Origin: Galbula dea
Taxonomy: Eukaryota; Chordata; Aves; Piciformes; Galbulidae
Assembly: GCA_013399015.1 (NCBI GenBank)
Contig: VWZX01010408.1
Span: forward strand, 434,431 to 498,430
Direction: 5' to 3'
DNA: 64,000 bases
The translations under genes were made by a program, and so were the position numbers. Position 1 is the stretch's first letter, and each line of letters begins with the position of its first letter. The notes beneath the pieces were generated by a model, which saw nothing but the letters and a program-made list of their open reading frames with translations, was not told the DNA's origin and did not search any database. Shown one piece after another: positions 10,629 through 23,000 of the stretch.

Positions 10629-12964
10629 CCCCTGTGATGACTTTTATTACTAAAATGACTATCCATGTTCATGTTACCATCAAAGTCCATCACGTCTCAA
10701 GAAGTTCCACAACTGTTGTCCACCAAAAGGTTAGCATTCTCAATCTTGCTTTTGCTGTGGAAACTTCATTTCTAAGATAGAGGCTGTTACTCATGGAAAG
10801 GAAATTTGAGATTGTGCAGGACCATGGCACTGAAAGCACTTTAGGTAATAGTAGGGTATGAAAGTTACTTGAACATTTTCAATGTAGAATAGAATGAATT
10901 GAGCTCAACTGTGACTTGATGGGAATAAACAATGAACAATGAACTAGACCAGGCTCAGTTTCACAACCTAGCATGTTAAACGCCATATCACATTGTGACA
11001 CTCTACCCTTACTGTTCCAGTATGTTCCAGAGGCCAAAAGTAGGGATTCACACAAACAAAAAATTATACAAACTGATGGGAATGACAAGCAAGATCTGTT
11101 AAATGGAAAGCTGCCAGAACTACTTCAGACTTAAAAGCCTCCCCACAACCACGTAAGAGCAAAAAGCAGAAAGGTAACCAGGAAAACACTGATGTTATAA
11201 CTACCCTGTTTCTACACGCATTTTTCAACCATTTTCCACTGGTCAGTAGCAGAGGCCAGAGCAGCAGCCTGGCCCTGTGCTGCCACACAGGAAGGCTCAC
11301 ATACATTACAGTATTACTGCATGCTTAGGTTTCTAAGCACTACAGCTTTCCTTATTCCCCTGAAGTTCAAACGAAGCCTTAGCACAAATTATACGACAAA
11401 ATTATTTTAACAGACAAACAAGGTCACGAACACACTTCTGGCAGCTAAGATATGGTACCTTACCTGCCAGTCATTCCAGAAAGGCAAACTACATTATGGC
11501 TACACCTCCACCACAATTTCACTGCCTTCCTGGGACCAGTGCTCCAGCATGCCATCTTTTGGGGCAGGTGGCCATGGTCCTTGGTCAGCTGGTCACGTGT
11601 TTAATTCTCCTTTCACAGGAGTACCAGGCAGCCAGACCCATTGGGAGGCACAAAGACACCTGAGCACGGGTGGCAAGGCCTGGTGGGGTCTGGCCACTGC
11701 TGTCACTGCCCCAGTGTCACCACATGCCCCCTCCCTTCAGGTTGAAGGGCTGGAGAGTTCTGTATGGGTGCCTTCAGCTCAAGGTAGGGCTGATCAACGA
11801 TCCAGGACACTGGTGAATGACCAAATCTGCAGAGGTGTTTGGCTCTTAGTTTTTTAAGAGGATCTGATCTGTAGAGGGTCCAGGTTAAAATAAAATTTTG
11901 ACTGTAGCAATAGCTTTGTTGTGTCATTGCTCCACTGAGGATTTCTCAACCACCTGCCCTAGTGCCAGGTGACACTTCCCAAAAGCAAAGAGGTTACAAG
12001 CCAAACAACTACCTTGACAGACGGTCAGAAATGAGTTGAGTTCAGACAAAATGACGTAGAAATCACAGTGCCCAAAAGTGGATAAAAACTCCAGGTCTTC
12101 ACCTGCTTAATTATACAGGATTACAAATTGCTTGCTGATTGTATCAGTTCTGTGTTTTAATGTGGCTGACACTTTCATGCACCTGTGGAGGAGGTCCAGT
12201 AGATGGGGACACATGCACTCCTCTCAAGTCCCATAGCAGGGTGAGGAGGAAAGACCACGACCCCACTCCCCCTTTTCCCAACCATATCCATACCAGCTTT
12301 CAGTTTCCACATCCCAAGCTGGAGCAGGCAGGCCTCAGGTGCACACCAACAGCAGTCAAATGCCTGTGGTACAGCCTGGCAAACGGCCACAAGATTTCAT
12401 CTGAGCTAAACCACATAGGTCTCACGCCAGTCTGAAAGCAGGGAAGTTCCTCCAGTGACTTCAGTGAAAAGCCTACAGTTCTCTATTTTGACAAATTTAA
12501 AAACCCGTGGAAAATTTATCTCTTTGCAGTATGGAACACACTGTTAAGTAACATGATCTAGAGTTAAAGTCCCATTTTGTAGAGAATGTGGAAAGGGGAT
12601 ACTTCAGTACTGCATGTGGAGGTAGCAAAGATGCCTTTGTCCAAAGATGGCCTTTCCTCACTAATGGAATAAACAGCAATTTATCTAAAATGTTTATTTG
12701 GGAGAGAACTCCTCAGGAGTGCAGTTGAAGGAGCACCTTATCAGTAGCAATTCTAACATTATAAACACGCTGCTAATCAATCAAAGTATTATAAATACCA
12801 GCTTCAGCCTTTCAAATGGAATGAATACAATTAAGGTTATGTAAATTAACTATTCAAAAATCATTGTAGTAATTGACTCCTCATTTCCAGTGTGGAAAAT
12901 CTTTAATTGGAACAGACTGCAGACCTCTTCTGGTGGAAAAGAACTTCAGGACACATTAAGAAAT

Positions 12965-13005
12965 TAATATATATACACATATAATGAATATATAAACATA
13001 TAATG
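12965..13005. repeat. AT-rich tandem stretch
   Basis: Alternating TATATA blocks around two copies of ACATATAATGAA-like sequence. A short degenerate AT microsatellite. Confidence 0.7.
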
Positions 13006-13696
13006 AAAGCAACAACACTGTCTGGGACACTAGTTTATTCCTCACCCGTGAAATATTTATAAATATTGAGAGCTCAGTAGGTCAGCTAATTATTTTTTAA
13101 AAAACACATCAGAATATCACTCTATTTGTAAACTGTAAAAGTCATGCTAGTGTTCTGCTGTGGTTTTGTACACTTGCTGTACTCAAGTACAGCACCTTCT
13201 TTTTTATTTAAAGAACATGAATATTCTACTGTGAAAGGTATCTACATATTCCTGTATAGGTAAAATGGTTCTACTGCAGTATTACTGTAATCTCTATTGA
13301 CAACCTACCAGCTACCTGGACACTCAATAAATTATCAGAATGTAGCATTTATCTGTCGGTTTTGATTACTAAACTCCTCCCCACTGATACAGATGTCGTC
13401 ATAACACAAGGCAGCAACAAGGAACAGTTCTATTTTATTAGCATTTTTGTTGATCATAAGTGGAAAACTTATTACAAAGCATTGTAGTACGGCCATATTT
13501 TTCCTTTGTACAGTGGTGTCCTACGGCACAGCTCTTTCAATAGTTTACTGATATTTCAATTGCAAAGCTTGCAGCAAAATAAAACAAGATTACACAATAA
13601 TGATGTGACTACATTCCAAAAGAGAGCAACACACACACATGTTTGTATATGTGGGTTGATCTTAAATGAAAGATGGATAAAAAACAATAGCAGACA

Positions 13697-14092
13697 ATGA
13701 TGTTACTGATTGAAAGGGACTCAGTACAAAGAAGCAGCATGTTTTACCCCAGAGAACTACTGACCAGAAAACTGATGCAATGTTTCATTTTAGAAATGCC
13801 CACAAGACAGAAGCTTCCCCTGCCGCTGTTCTCACGAGAAACAATACATTTTCCAGGGACACTCAGTCCTTCCAAAAGCAACTGCACTCTACGCTGTAAG
13901 CGCAAGCTTCAGCAGCTTTGTTGTCAGTCCATTTGCAGGCAGCTGCCGAAACGCCTTCGAGCACAGCGCTTACAGGTGTACCCTGCAGACATGCTTCACC
14001 GAGTACTGGGACATACACCATCCACACAAGAAGCAGTAAGAGGAAGGCCTTCTAAATTAAAATTGCAACAGTTCTGGCTTAGTACTCGCTAA
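13697..14092 (+). other. 131-codon open frame, not recognised
   Basis: One of the longer frames not explained by CR1, from an ATG at 13697 to a stop at 14092. It is rich in Leu, Arg, Gln and Cys, with no membrane segment, signal peptide or motif I recognise. The segment 13815-13995 is richer in CpG than its surroundings, and a second plus-strand frame stays open through the same stretch. No splice-site framing is apparent. Most likely a chance frame over an old, unidentified insertion or a conserved non-coding block. Confidence 0.25.
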
Positions 14093-17000
14093 TTAAGCTC
14101 AATTAAATATAAACAATTTAATGAAGTTTCAGAATTTCAAAGATCACCATCTAAGAGCAGAAATTTACAGGTCTTGCTTTAAGGCACTTGTTTGTTAAAC
14201 CAGAAACATCTGACTTCCCATTGCCTTACATACCATTTTACATAAGAGGTTTTGTAATTATTTCTCTCTTCAAACTACAGTTTTGACAACTAGATTACTG
14301 TTAATAAGGTTAAAACCTGTATATTTTACCAGCTTTTCTGTACTGAATTAGGAAATAGACACTACTGCTTTCTCTCTGACCCCAAACATGAGGCATGTAC
14401 ACAGTGTAGTAAGGAAGAAATAGCAAAATAAAAGCTTGCTTGCAATTAAATTAATCAGCTTTCAATTTTCAGGATGAAGTCACTAAGAGAAGTTCTCAGT
14501 CATAGGGTAGCATCAGTATGTGATTGAAAAGATGCAATTTTCAATAACTGGAATGATATATCAAAAGCACAAAAAGGAATTAAATGCTCAACTTGCATTA
14601 AATTTTTCATTCAATTTGGATGGAAATTTTTCCTCCTCATTTTTTCACATTCCAAATTTTATTTACATTCTTCTCTCACTATGGACAACAAAAGGTAGCA
14701 AAACTGTTGTCTTCTTCACATGTTTGTTTCCTGTTCAGCTGTTCCCTGTCTATACCTTAATTTAAGAAATAATCATGTGAGGTTTTTTTTACCCTATCTA
14801 TACTTCTGACAGCCAGTGCTCCTGTGGGAATGATTATTAGTTACTTATAAAATGATGTGGCAAAAAAATTCTCCCCTCTTTTGGGTCAATTAATGAAGAT
14901 TTTTCAGACAAAGCACTTGCATCTTTAACGAAGAGCTGACAGGAGGGGTGAATGAAGAGCCTGGTGACTATGTCATCAAACTTTGTGACATAAGGAGAAG
15001 CAATGGATCAAGCTACAGCAGAAAATTATGTTCACCACAGCACCATATACATTACCCTGTTCTATGACCCCCTCAATTTGAGATCTGTAGGATTAATCTT
15101 GTATTTATCCTGACACATACATATCAAAGAGGTAGAAAGATACACAGTGTTACTATACATGACACATTGATACCAGAATACAGAAAAGTTCAAAATAAAA
15201 TTTAAAAACTTAAAAGAGATCAGAACTTCCAATTCTCCCCAGGGGCTTACACCTGCAAACAAGCAGATGGAGAAAGGCTACAGTTGACAGCAGCCTACAT
15301 ATGACCAAATCAAAAATGGAAAGGGGATCCTTGCCTTTTTTTATATGGTTTTTTTCATTTTCTCCTTTCTTTGGGCAAGGTTATGTGTTTCCTCAGTTCT
15401 TTACTCCAGCCATCTAAGGCACTAGCACTAACAGAAGATAAAGGCAGTTACCTCTTTAGCTAGCAGCTTGCATAAGGTCATCTTCAAAATCTAACATCCA
15501 CTTCAGGGTTGTTGTAGCCTAGCTTTCCTCTTTCCTCAACCACTAGTTTCTACTACACCTTCACACAAGTGCTACAACTTGCTAGAACCCTGGTGAGTCA
15601 GTTCAAAGAACTGAACAAGGAAGAAAAGCAACTCTTCACCCTGCAGCTCCTTCTGCTCTGTGAAGCACAGAAAGTAAGCTTCTGTCACCACATCACTGAG
15701 TTAACATCTCCTTAGACTATCATCATCTGTAATCTTGAAGTAGTGACATATCTCTGTCTTCGTTAACAAAGATGGATCAATGTTTGCGCCCCACTCCCGT
15801 GACAGCACACTACATACTGTGTCATGAAGTCTGAACACCACAGCAGGAATGTTTCTACAGTTCTCTCAAGAAGATCATCTTCCTACCAAAAACTCTTCTC
15901 TGGGCACAGGTTATACTTTTAACTTAACAAGGGGACAAGAACACTTTAGATCAAGGTAAGAAGACTGAGAGTTAAGTATACCATGTGTTAAATACAAAAA
16001 ATTTATAAAGCCACTGTGAAAGCTGTCACAGAACTCCATAAACTCATTAATGTAAAATCAGATTTTACATATTACTTATTAAACACTTCTGTTCAAATTC
16101 TTAAAAGATTAAAGACTGGTAACAGTGCAACATAGAAATAAAGTAACTAGGGTACCAAAAAAATGAATGGAAGTGTTATTTAATTTTTCAATTTAAAACT
16201 TTACAGTCTTTCTTCAATGTTCTTTCAAGGTATTCTTCTGGTATATACTGGTATATGAAATAGTATTCTTGCATAATAGTTTGCCTTGGAATTCCTCTAA
16301 CTTAGAATAAAGGCTGTCAAGGAAAAATACGAATTTACATACCATATGGCAGCCTTCCTTCACACCTACATATGAAAACAAATTACAGATGCATTATATA
16401 AAAGCTATGGTGATTAGCTCATTTTGTTTACCTACATGCCAAAACTACATACACCAAAGTATCTTCCCAAAGACCTCCTGACACTTTTCCTACCCTTATT
16501 ATTCAGATTTCTTTTGGTACTGTCAAATGCAGCCAAGAACTGAATCCTACTGCTCACAGTACAAACTCTGGTAGCCTCTGCTCTCAAAACTTTTCAAACA
16601 TAAAAGGAAAATATGAAAGAGGAAGAGAAGCAGCATGTCTAAAAAAGAGAGCTCTGACCCAGCCCAAGTCCCAGCTCCTTCTTGGGGGAAGGGAAAGGAG
16701 TGTGCCAGGAGCAGGGAGATCTTTACCCAAGTGACAGTGCAGTTGTTTTGGGACAACCCAAGGGAGACAGCAGTAGAGAAAATGAAGAATGGAGGGTGAA
16801 ATATGAGCCCAGGACCGGTAGAGCCCTGCCTTGCATCTTTATTTCAGTTTAAATGCACAGGACCACAGTAGGTCCTCAATATTGTCAAATGCTTCAAATG
16901 TTTACTCATGGCAAGAGGCAATACTTTAAATAATAATTTTCTTCATAAACTAATCTGAGATTTTCAAATTATCACTAAACTGTAACAGTTTGTCCAAACA

Positions 17001-17673
17001 CAGAGGTACCAATTGTTTCCAGCCTTCCCATTTTAATCAGTAGACCTACTTCCCAAGAAATCTGCAGTTCCTCTTCTTACCAATCACTTACTACATCTAA
17101 AAGAGAATTAATGACAGACAGCAGTACGTAAAGAAAGGACTGCATGTTAACCCTCTGGAGCTCCTTCTCCAGCCCTCCTGCTGTGTCTATGCTGTGGCAC
17201 TCCCAGTCACCCAAGGAGATTTTTTTTTGCTGAAAAAGTACCGTGCCTATGCCTACTTCAGGTTACTAGAGGCGTGCTTACTTTCATCGTAGCCTCGAGC
17301 TAACTCTCTGTTACTTCTGGGAGATCCAAATTTCTAGACTGCTTTGTCACTACAAGTCTTGCCACTGAATTTGAGTAACTAGCTATACTTAGGAACCCGA
17401 GTTTCCAGATCTCTTGAGAGTTTCTTAACAGCCTGCTGTTATTTCCCTTGTGGCTCTTGTTGTGGAGTTTATTAATTGTTATTTTGGGAAGGTCCTCACC
17501 TATTTTCAAAGGTGAAAAAAAACCTGTATTAAGAAATCATGCCTGAGAAAACCCTTTTGTGCATGCTTTTCAGAAAGTGTAGCTATTGTTTTTGTGTGTG
17601 TGATAATCAAAATACATCCTTATCCAACTGTTATTTCCCTGTAGCTGATCTGGTAGGTTTTGGAGTTGTTGCC

Positions 17674-17676
17674 TTT

Positions 17677-17720
<44 letters not shown>
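17674..17720. repeat. T10A37 homopolymer tract
   Basis: Ten T followed directly by 37 A, then GGTCATGGC and a further run of A. Any Lys-rich frame read through it is an artefact. True length is uncertain in draft sequence. Confidence 0.9.
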
Positions 17721-17722
<2 letters not shown>

Positions 17723-18612
17723 TCATGGCAAAAAAAAAAATTCTACCTGATTGATAAAACCTTCCATATTTTTTCCTCCTGTCCAACCTATTCCTTCACA
17801 GGCACACGTGACTGCACTTCTAACAATGCAGCTGATTGGGTACTTAACATTGATATTTGTGGCAAAGTTTGATGAGCCTTTCAAGCATGACTGAGATGTA
17901 ATTTTTTACACCACTTAGTAACTACTTGAGAGTTGTTATGGAGATTCATTGTAACAATATAGACATTCCTTGAGGGTTGACTCTGGGTAGCTTCCCTGGC
18001 AGATACAAACGCTGGTGCTAAAATGTCAAGGATTTATAATTACGATGGCGGATGCATAAAACAGCTAAACCAAGCCTTATTAGGTTTGATTGAAGTAAAT
18101 ATACCAAAGGACATTCTTCCTTTCTTCTGTAAAAGGTTCATGTTCAATGCTATTTGTAGCCTGTCACACTCATTATGCTTTCATATGAAATAGCTTCTGA
18201 TGAAATTGCTTCTGAGTTTTGCTAGGTAACAAATGCTCTTTGGGTTTTTTTTAATACATTTTTCACCTATCTGAGAGAAAAAACAAATGGAAGGAGGCCT
18301 CTAAAATGCAAGACTAATTATTTCCTTTCTGGTTACCTTGAAACTGACTACTTTCACCTATATGGACTTTACAGAAGATGAGCTAATTTTGGAGAGTCCA
18401 TTTAAAATGGCACTAGAAAAATGTAGATACTAATATCAAAGGCTGCATTACTTACTAGACCCATGCTTGCCCAATACACTTATTGTAATCAGCCACTGAA
18501 GAGGAAAAATTTACTGTGTTATGTATGGTATCTGAAAAAAAGACTTCATCCTTAGCAATTCAAGTCACATCTTAGTCACTATGTTGTGGGTAAGCATCAA
18601 TAAATGCTCACT

Positions 18613-18648
18613 TTCATAATATGAACTACAATAATTTCATAATATGAA
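18613..18648. repeat. Two copies of a 13-bp palindrome
   Basis: TTCATAATATGAA occurs at 18613-18625 and at 18636-18648. Each copy is self-complementary around a central base. The pair may be a small duplication. Confidence 0.7.
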
Positions 18649-19492
18649 TTATCTTACCTTCAAATACTGCTTTAATGCTAAATTAACAACTTAGTCCAAT
18701 TCTATTGCAACCCTCCTATGGAGCACACAACAAAACAAGCTAGTAACAACCTAAAAACCACTTGATAGGGAGAGCATCTCTGTCGAACAGAGAACCCACA
18801 GTAACACCGAATACTCTAAACCACACATGACAAAGTCAGGCAGAAAGGCAGAAGCCAGACCAGGGGAGCTGAAGCTGCTCCCATTTTCTACTGAAACACA
18901 AGGCATTCCTGCAGCCCACTCCTACTTTAGCAAGTACCTCATCTGCTATTCAGCAGATCTCTCCAAACTGGATCGACCCTCCCCCCCTTCCCCCCATCTT
19001 TTCACCCTTTTCTGGATGCTTTTGAAGTCCTGGAAAAGCTCATGGGTTGTAAAAATCCAGCCTGTTGAGTAGTCCTGGTTCAAAGATTAAAGGTTCAAAG
19101 AAATCTTTAAGTGGACTCCTGCTGAGCATTTAGTTACAGACAAAGGAAACTGAAAAAGGAAACTGAGCAGCTCTTGCACTTGCAAGCTTCTTCATTGTTA
19201 GGGCTTTGTAACTGGGTTTCTAAGGAACCCAAAGTGGGAACAAATAAGCATCAGAGTAGTCAGGACAGAAAAGTGTTCGAGGTGGTAACAACGATGTGGA
19301 TTTACACTTGCTAGCACCCACAATACCCTCAGTACTACCTCAGTACTCCTCCTTTCCAGTACTTTCCTTGCCACTCTTATCCTGTGCATACTTTTCAGCC
19401 TGTCCACGCATGCATTTTGAAACCCACCCATATGCATGTTTCTAAACTCTCCCAAATCCCCATTAACTGTCTAATCACTATGATGCCATTTA

Positions 19493-20038
19493 AGGTTGTG
19501 AGAAATAAATATACGGTTTTATAACAAGCAAATGGATTAAACAAGGGTCACCAATATAAGGGGGTGCATGCAAAGGGGTGTTTCTACTAATCTATAGGCA
19601 TACCATGGAGTTGTAAGATACTTGGACATGTCTGGACAAGTATCAGGGAACATGTGGCCGGGAATGAAGGGATTGCAAAATATACGTAAATAAAGCAAAC
19701 CCCTGCCATATGGTCAGCCATGGAGGCTGCCATTTTGGCCATGTGGTCAGCCTAGAGGCTGCCATTTTGGTCGGTGCCCTGCCTCTCAACACAACATAGC
19801 CAACCAGAGGAGAGGAAACACCCCTTCTGTTTAGAGGACTGGGTGGGACTTGAGAAACCTTTAAAATGAGGGAAATTTGATTTCAGGGTGTGCTTTTGAG
19901 ATCTTCGGGCAACTAGGGCACCCAACATGTCTTGTAAGTGATCTTCCTACTTGTTATTTGTCTTTGTTTTATGGACTTTTTCTTTCTAAATTTAAATAAA
20001 AGGAGAAATTTTCTCTGAAATAAATTTTCTAACAAGGT
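19493..20038 (+). mobile_element. Solo LTR of a class I-like endogenous retrovirus
   Basis: The LTR spans 19497-20034 (538 bp), beginning TGTGAGAA and ending TTCTAACA, near-perfect inverted termini with the expected TG...CA. It is bounded by a 4-bp target duplication AGGT at 19493-19496 and 20035-20038. Inside are a two-copy U3 repeat (19706-19770), a TATA-like TTTAAAA near 19859, and the polyadenylation signal AATAAA at 19995-20000, all in plus orientation. A 4-bp duplication is typical of class I (gammaretrovirus-like) elements. No internal viral sequence remains, so this is a solo LTR from recombination. It is antisense to PARD3B. I cannot name the family. Confidence 0.85.
19706..19770 (+). 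repeat. Direct repeat in the LTR U3 region
   Basis: Two adjacent units of 33 and 32 bp (19706-19738 and 19739-19770) share GGTCAGCC and GAGGCTGCCATTTTGG. Duplicated enhancer units in U3 are common in gammaretrovirus-like LTRs, and GCCATTTTGG includes a CCAT core of the type bound by YY1. The enhancer role is inferred. Confidence 0.8.
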
Positions 20039-23000
20039 GTCTGAAACATTGCACAGTTTTGTAGAAAAAGGGGCAGAAGCTGATAGGGAAACAAGAGCGA
20101 GGCAGCTTCCTGCTGGTTTTCCCCGTTCTAGTTACATCTGATCTGGATACAGGAGCTAAAAAGGGCTGAAGGAGAGCTAAGAAAAATTAATTTAGGGAGC
20201 CTATCGTTATTTCTCCTACCTGCTCTGCTTCTGCCCCTCCCCAGCTACAAATGCTTGAAGAAAACATCGGCCTTCAGTACACTGCCACAGGTATTTGAAG
20301 CACCAATAACTATTAGTTGTTCTCTCTTTTCTCTCGTAGTGTCTCAGTTGCACATAATGAATACAAAGCTTAAGGAAGCAGAGTCACCCAAGGCAGCTTG
20401 TTAACCTTCAGATTACAGAGACATGTCAAAAACCTCAGAAATTTAAACCAAAGCAAACTGGTGAAGAGACATTATAGCATTTCAGTAAGATCAGAGGGTA
20501 TAATTGAAATTCTTAAGAATTTGCATGGCTCTTCATACTCTAGGCAATCATTTCTGATGTTAAGAAGTACTTTGTATTTCTAACTAGGCACTTCAACTTT
20601 CGTATTTTTTCCAGATTCCAGTCTAATGAGTAGGGTCTACAGAACAACTCAGCTTAGAGAGATCTCTGAAAGTCAGCACTCCAGTCCATCACTCAAAGTA
20701 CGGACACCCTTGCACTCACCTCGAACTTTAAAGTCAGCTCAGGTTGCTCAAAGCCCAACCCAGTTTTATGCGCCTCCAAGGATGATGACTTCACAAGTCT
20801 CTGGGCACCTATTCCAGTGCATGACCACCCTCATGGTGCCAAAAAAAGTTTTCCATATCTTACTAAAGTCTTCCTCATGGCCATTTGATGTCCTTTAACT
20901 CTTGTCTTCTCATTGCAGACTTTCAAGAAGGTAGAGTGTAGTCTCCTCTACACCCTCCCATTAAGTACTTATAGACAGCAGTACTTAAGTACTTAAGAAA
21001 GCAATAAGATCTCCCTTATGCTGTGAAGCTCACTCACCCTTTCCTCCGCTGTGGTATGTATTCAATCCCTCATCATATTGGTGATCGTGCTGAGGTTGCT
21101 CCAATTACGTCAATGTCTTTCTTGCGTAACAGAGGAAAACCAAAACTAGACCCAATAGTCTAGCTGCAGCCTCAAAATAGCCAAATAGAGGGAGGGGAAT
21201 CACTTCCTTTGACTTCATGGCTACAGTCCTGCTAACCACCTGAATATGCATTTAGCCTTCTGAGTTGTAAACCTAAGAAAAACTCCCATCAAGTCCTACC
21301 AAATAATTTTGAATTTTTTTCCTCTCTCACTGATTCGACAGTATGCATCAAGTGCAAACATGAAGTTTTTGCTTTGGCCACAGTTACTCAACAGCGGTAT
21401 ATTAATTAGCTGTTTGGTTTTAAATGGCTTTTATCTTTTTAGGGGACATTATGGGAAGGGGGAATGGAACTTCAGAAGTAAAAAAAAGCAGCACAAAAAA
21501 AAATAGTTGAATTGCAAAATCCATCAGAAAGTGTAAAACCATCTGTATAGCATAACACACACAACAACTTACTACAGACAGGCTTGATAAATCTTGGGAT
21601 GTTGCCACACGTCAAACAGTTCTCACATTGTGTTTCTGTCTGTGCAGAAAAACATTTCAGTATTTACAACTGCCAAGAGGCCTATTCTTACTGAGGCCTA
21701 GGTTAGTGAGACTGCATTATTTGCCCTGTCTCTTGACAGTCAGGCTCTAGAAAGGCAAAAGTAGCTTACAAAACTGGCTGTTGTCACCTTGATGAGGAAA
21801 GGTCTGTCCCTAAAGATAAACTAATTCTATCAGTCGCTACTAGTTTCTTATTAGTTCTGTCAATAAACAATATTCCTCAGGAGTTTCTAATGCATCACAA
21901 TAATGCATACATGCCCCTTTGTAAAAACAGAACATAAACACCTTTTGCCTTTCCCACAGTGACTTTATTTTCAGAAGTCATGACCCTACATGGTTCAGAA
22001 GTCAGCCGACCTTGACCTCGAGCAACAATGGAAGAAGGCTCCTAAACATCACGATCCTTTCATGCATAAATTTGAGACAGAGAAGAACAGAAGACAGGAG
22101 AGAAAAAAGGTTTAACAGAAATTCAACAGCAATGTCACCAAAATCCTCAGAATGTATTTAGTAATTGGCTAGTTCACATGGCTTGTTTTATCATACTCAT
22201 TAATAGAAGACAACAAAGTCAATTGCTGTCACTCACAGAAGAACTGTGCTATGTTTGGGGTTTTTTTAAGACAAGTCACTTTAAAAAGTCTAAAATGACT
22301 AAAGAAGAAACCTATAAAGTTATGCTCTCTCAGAAGATCAGAAACACACAAAATTGTGAAACTTTAAAAGAAGTGTGGTGGTTCTAAACACTGCAGTTCC
22401 AGAAATATACACTCCCAAATGAACTATCAGAACAGAAGGACTAGAAAAAATATTTTGACTTGACATGTTAATGCACCATTACTGTGAAAACAATGAAACT
22501 AAAAGTAAAATTTCCAGAGATAGTCACAGCTCTGGCAATAACAAAAAACTCTTCAGTGAAAATTACTCATTTCGGCAATCAGTTCATAACAGACATCCTA
22601 CAGCTGCCTTGCTCATTATCCTCTTTAAAAGAATGATCTACATGTTATAAATTTCAGTCATTTTTTACCCTTGCACTAGCTGCCCACAGCATACTTTCAT
22701 AGGTAAGTTTCTTAATTTTTTAGTAAACAAATGAAATGTTGACATCTTGCTCAAGACCCACAGTAAAATTAAACATAGTATTTTCAGGTTTTCTGACTGA
22801 GTTAGAATTCAGAATACAACTGAGAAAACAGTATTCACAAAGTTAGCAGCAGCATGTTATGCATCCCTTGGAGATGGATGTGTTTGCAAGCAAAGAAGAT
22901 CTCATATATATACTCTTCTACTACCCACACACTGGTTCTTGTTACACAAATATGAACACATCCTATTAAAGCAGAACACACAAGAAAAAAAAACACCGTT

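Larger units (their letters stand above)
9113..19492. other. Mostly unique intron sequence
   Basis: No gene or large repeat is recognised. Contents include a CAAA-rich run (10555-10628), a GC-richer block (11540-11960) with AATAAA near its right end that may be an old LTR but has no duplications I can find, an AT tandem stretch (12965-13005), a CpG-bearing 131-codon open frame (13697-14092) of unknown origin, a T10A37 tract (17674-17720) and a pair of small palindromes (18613-18648). Confidence 0.6.

Noticed and set aside
12139..12435. Overlapping frames on both strands (98 and 71 codons)
   Set aside because: Neither has a recognisable motif, and opposing frames in a GC-richer patch are expected by chance.
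17660..17872. Lys-rich frame
   Set aside because: It is a translation of the poly-A tract.
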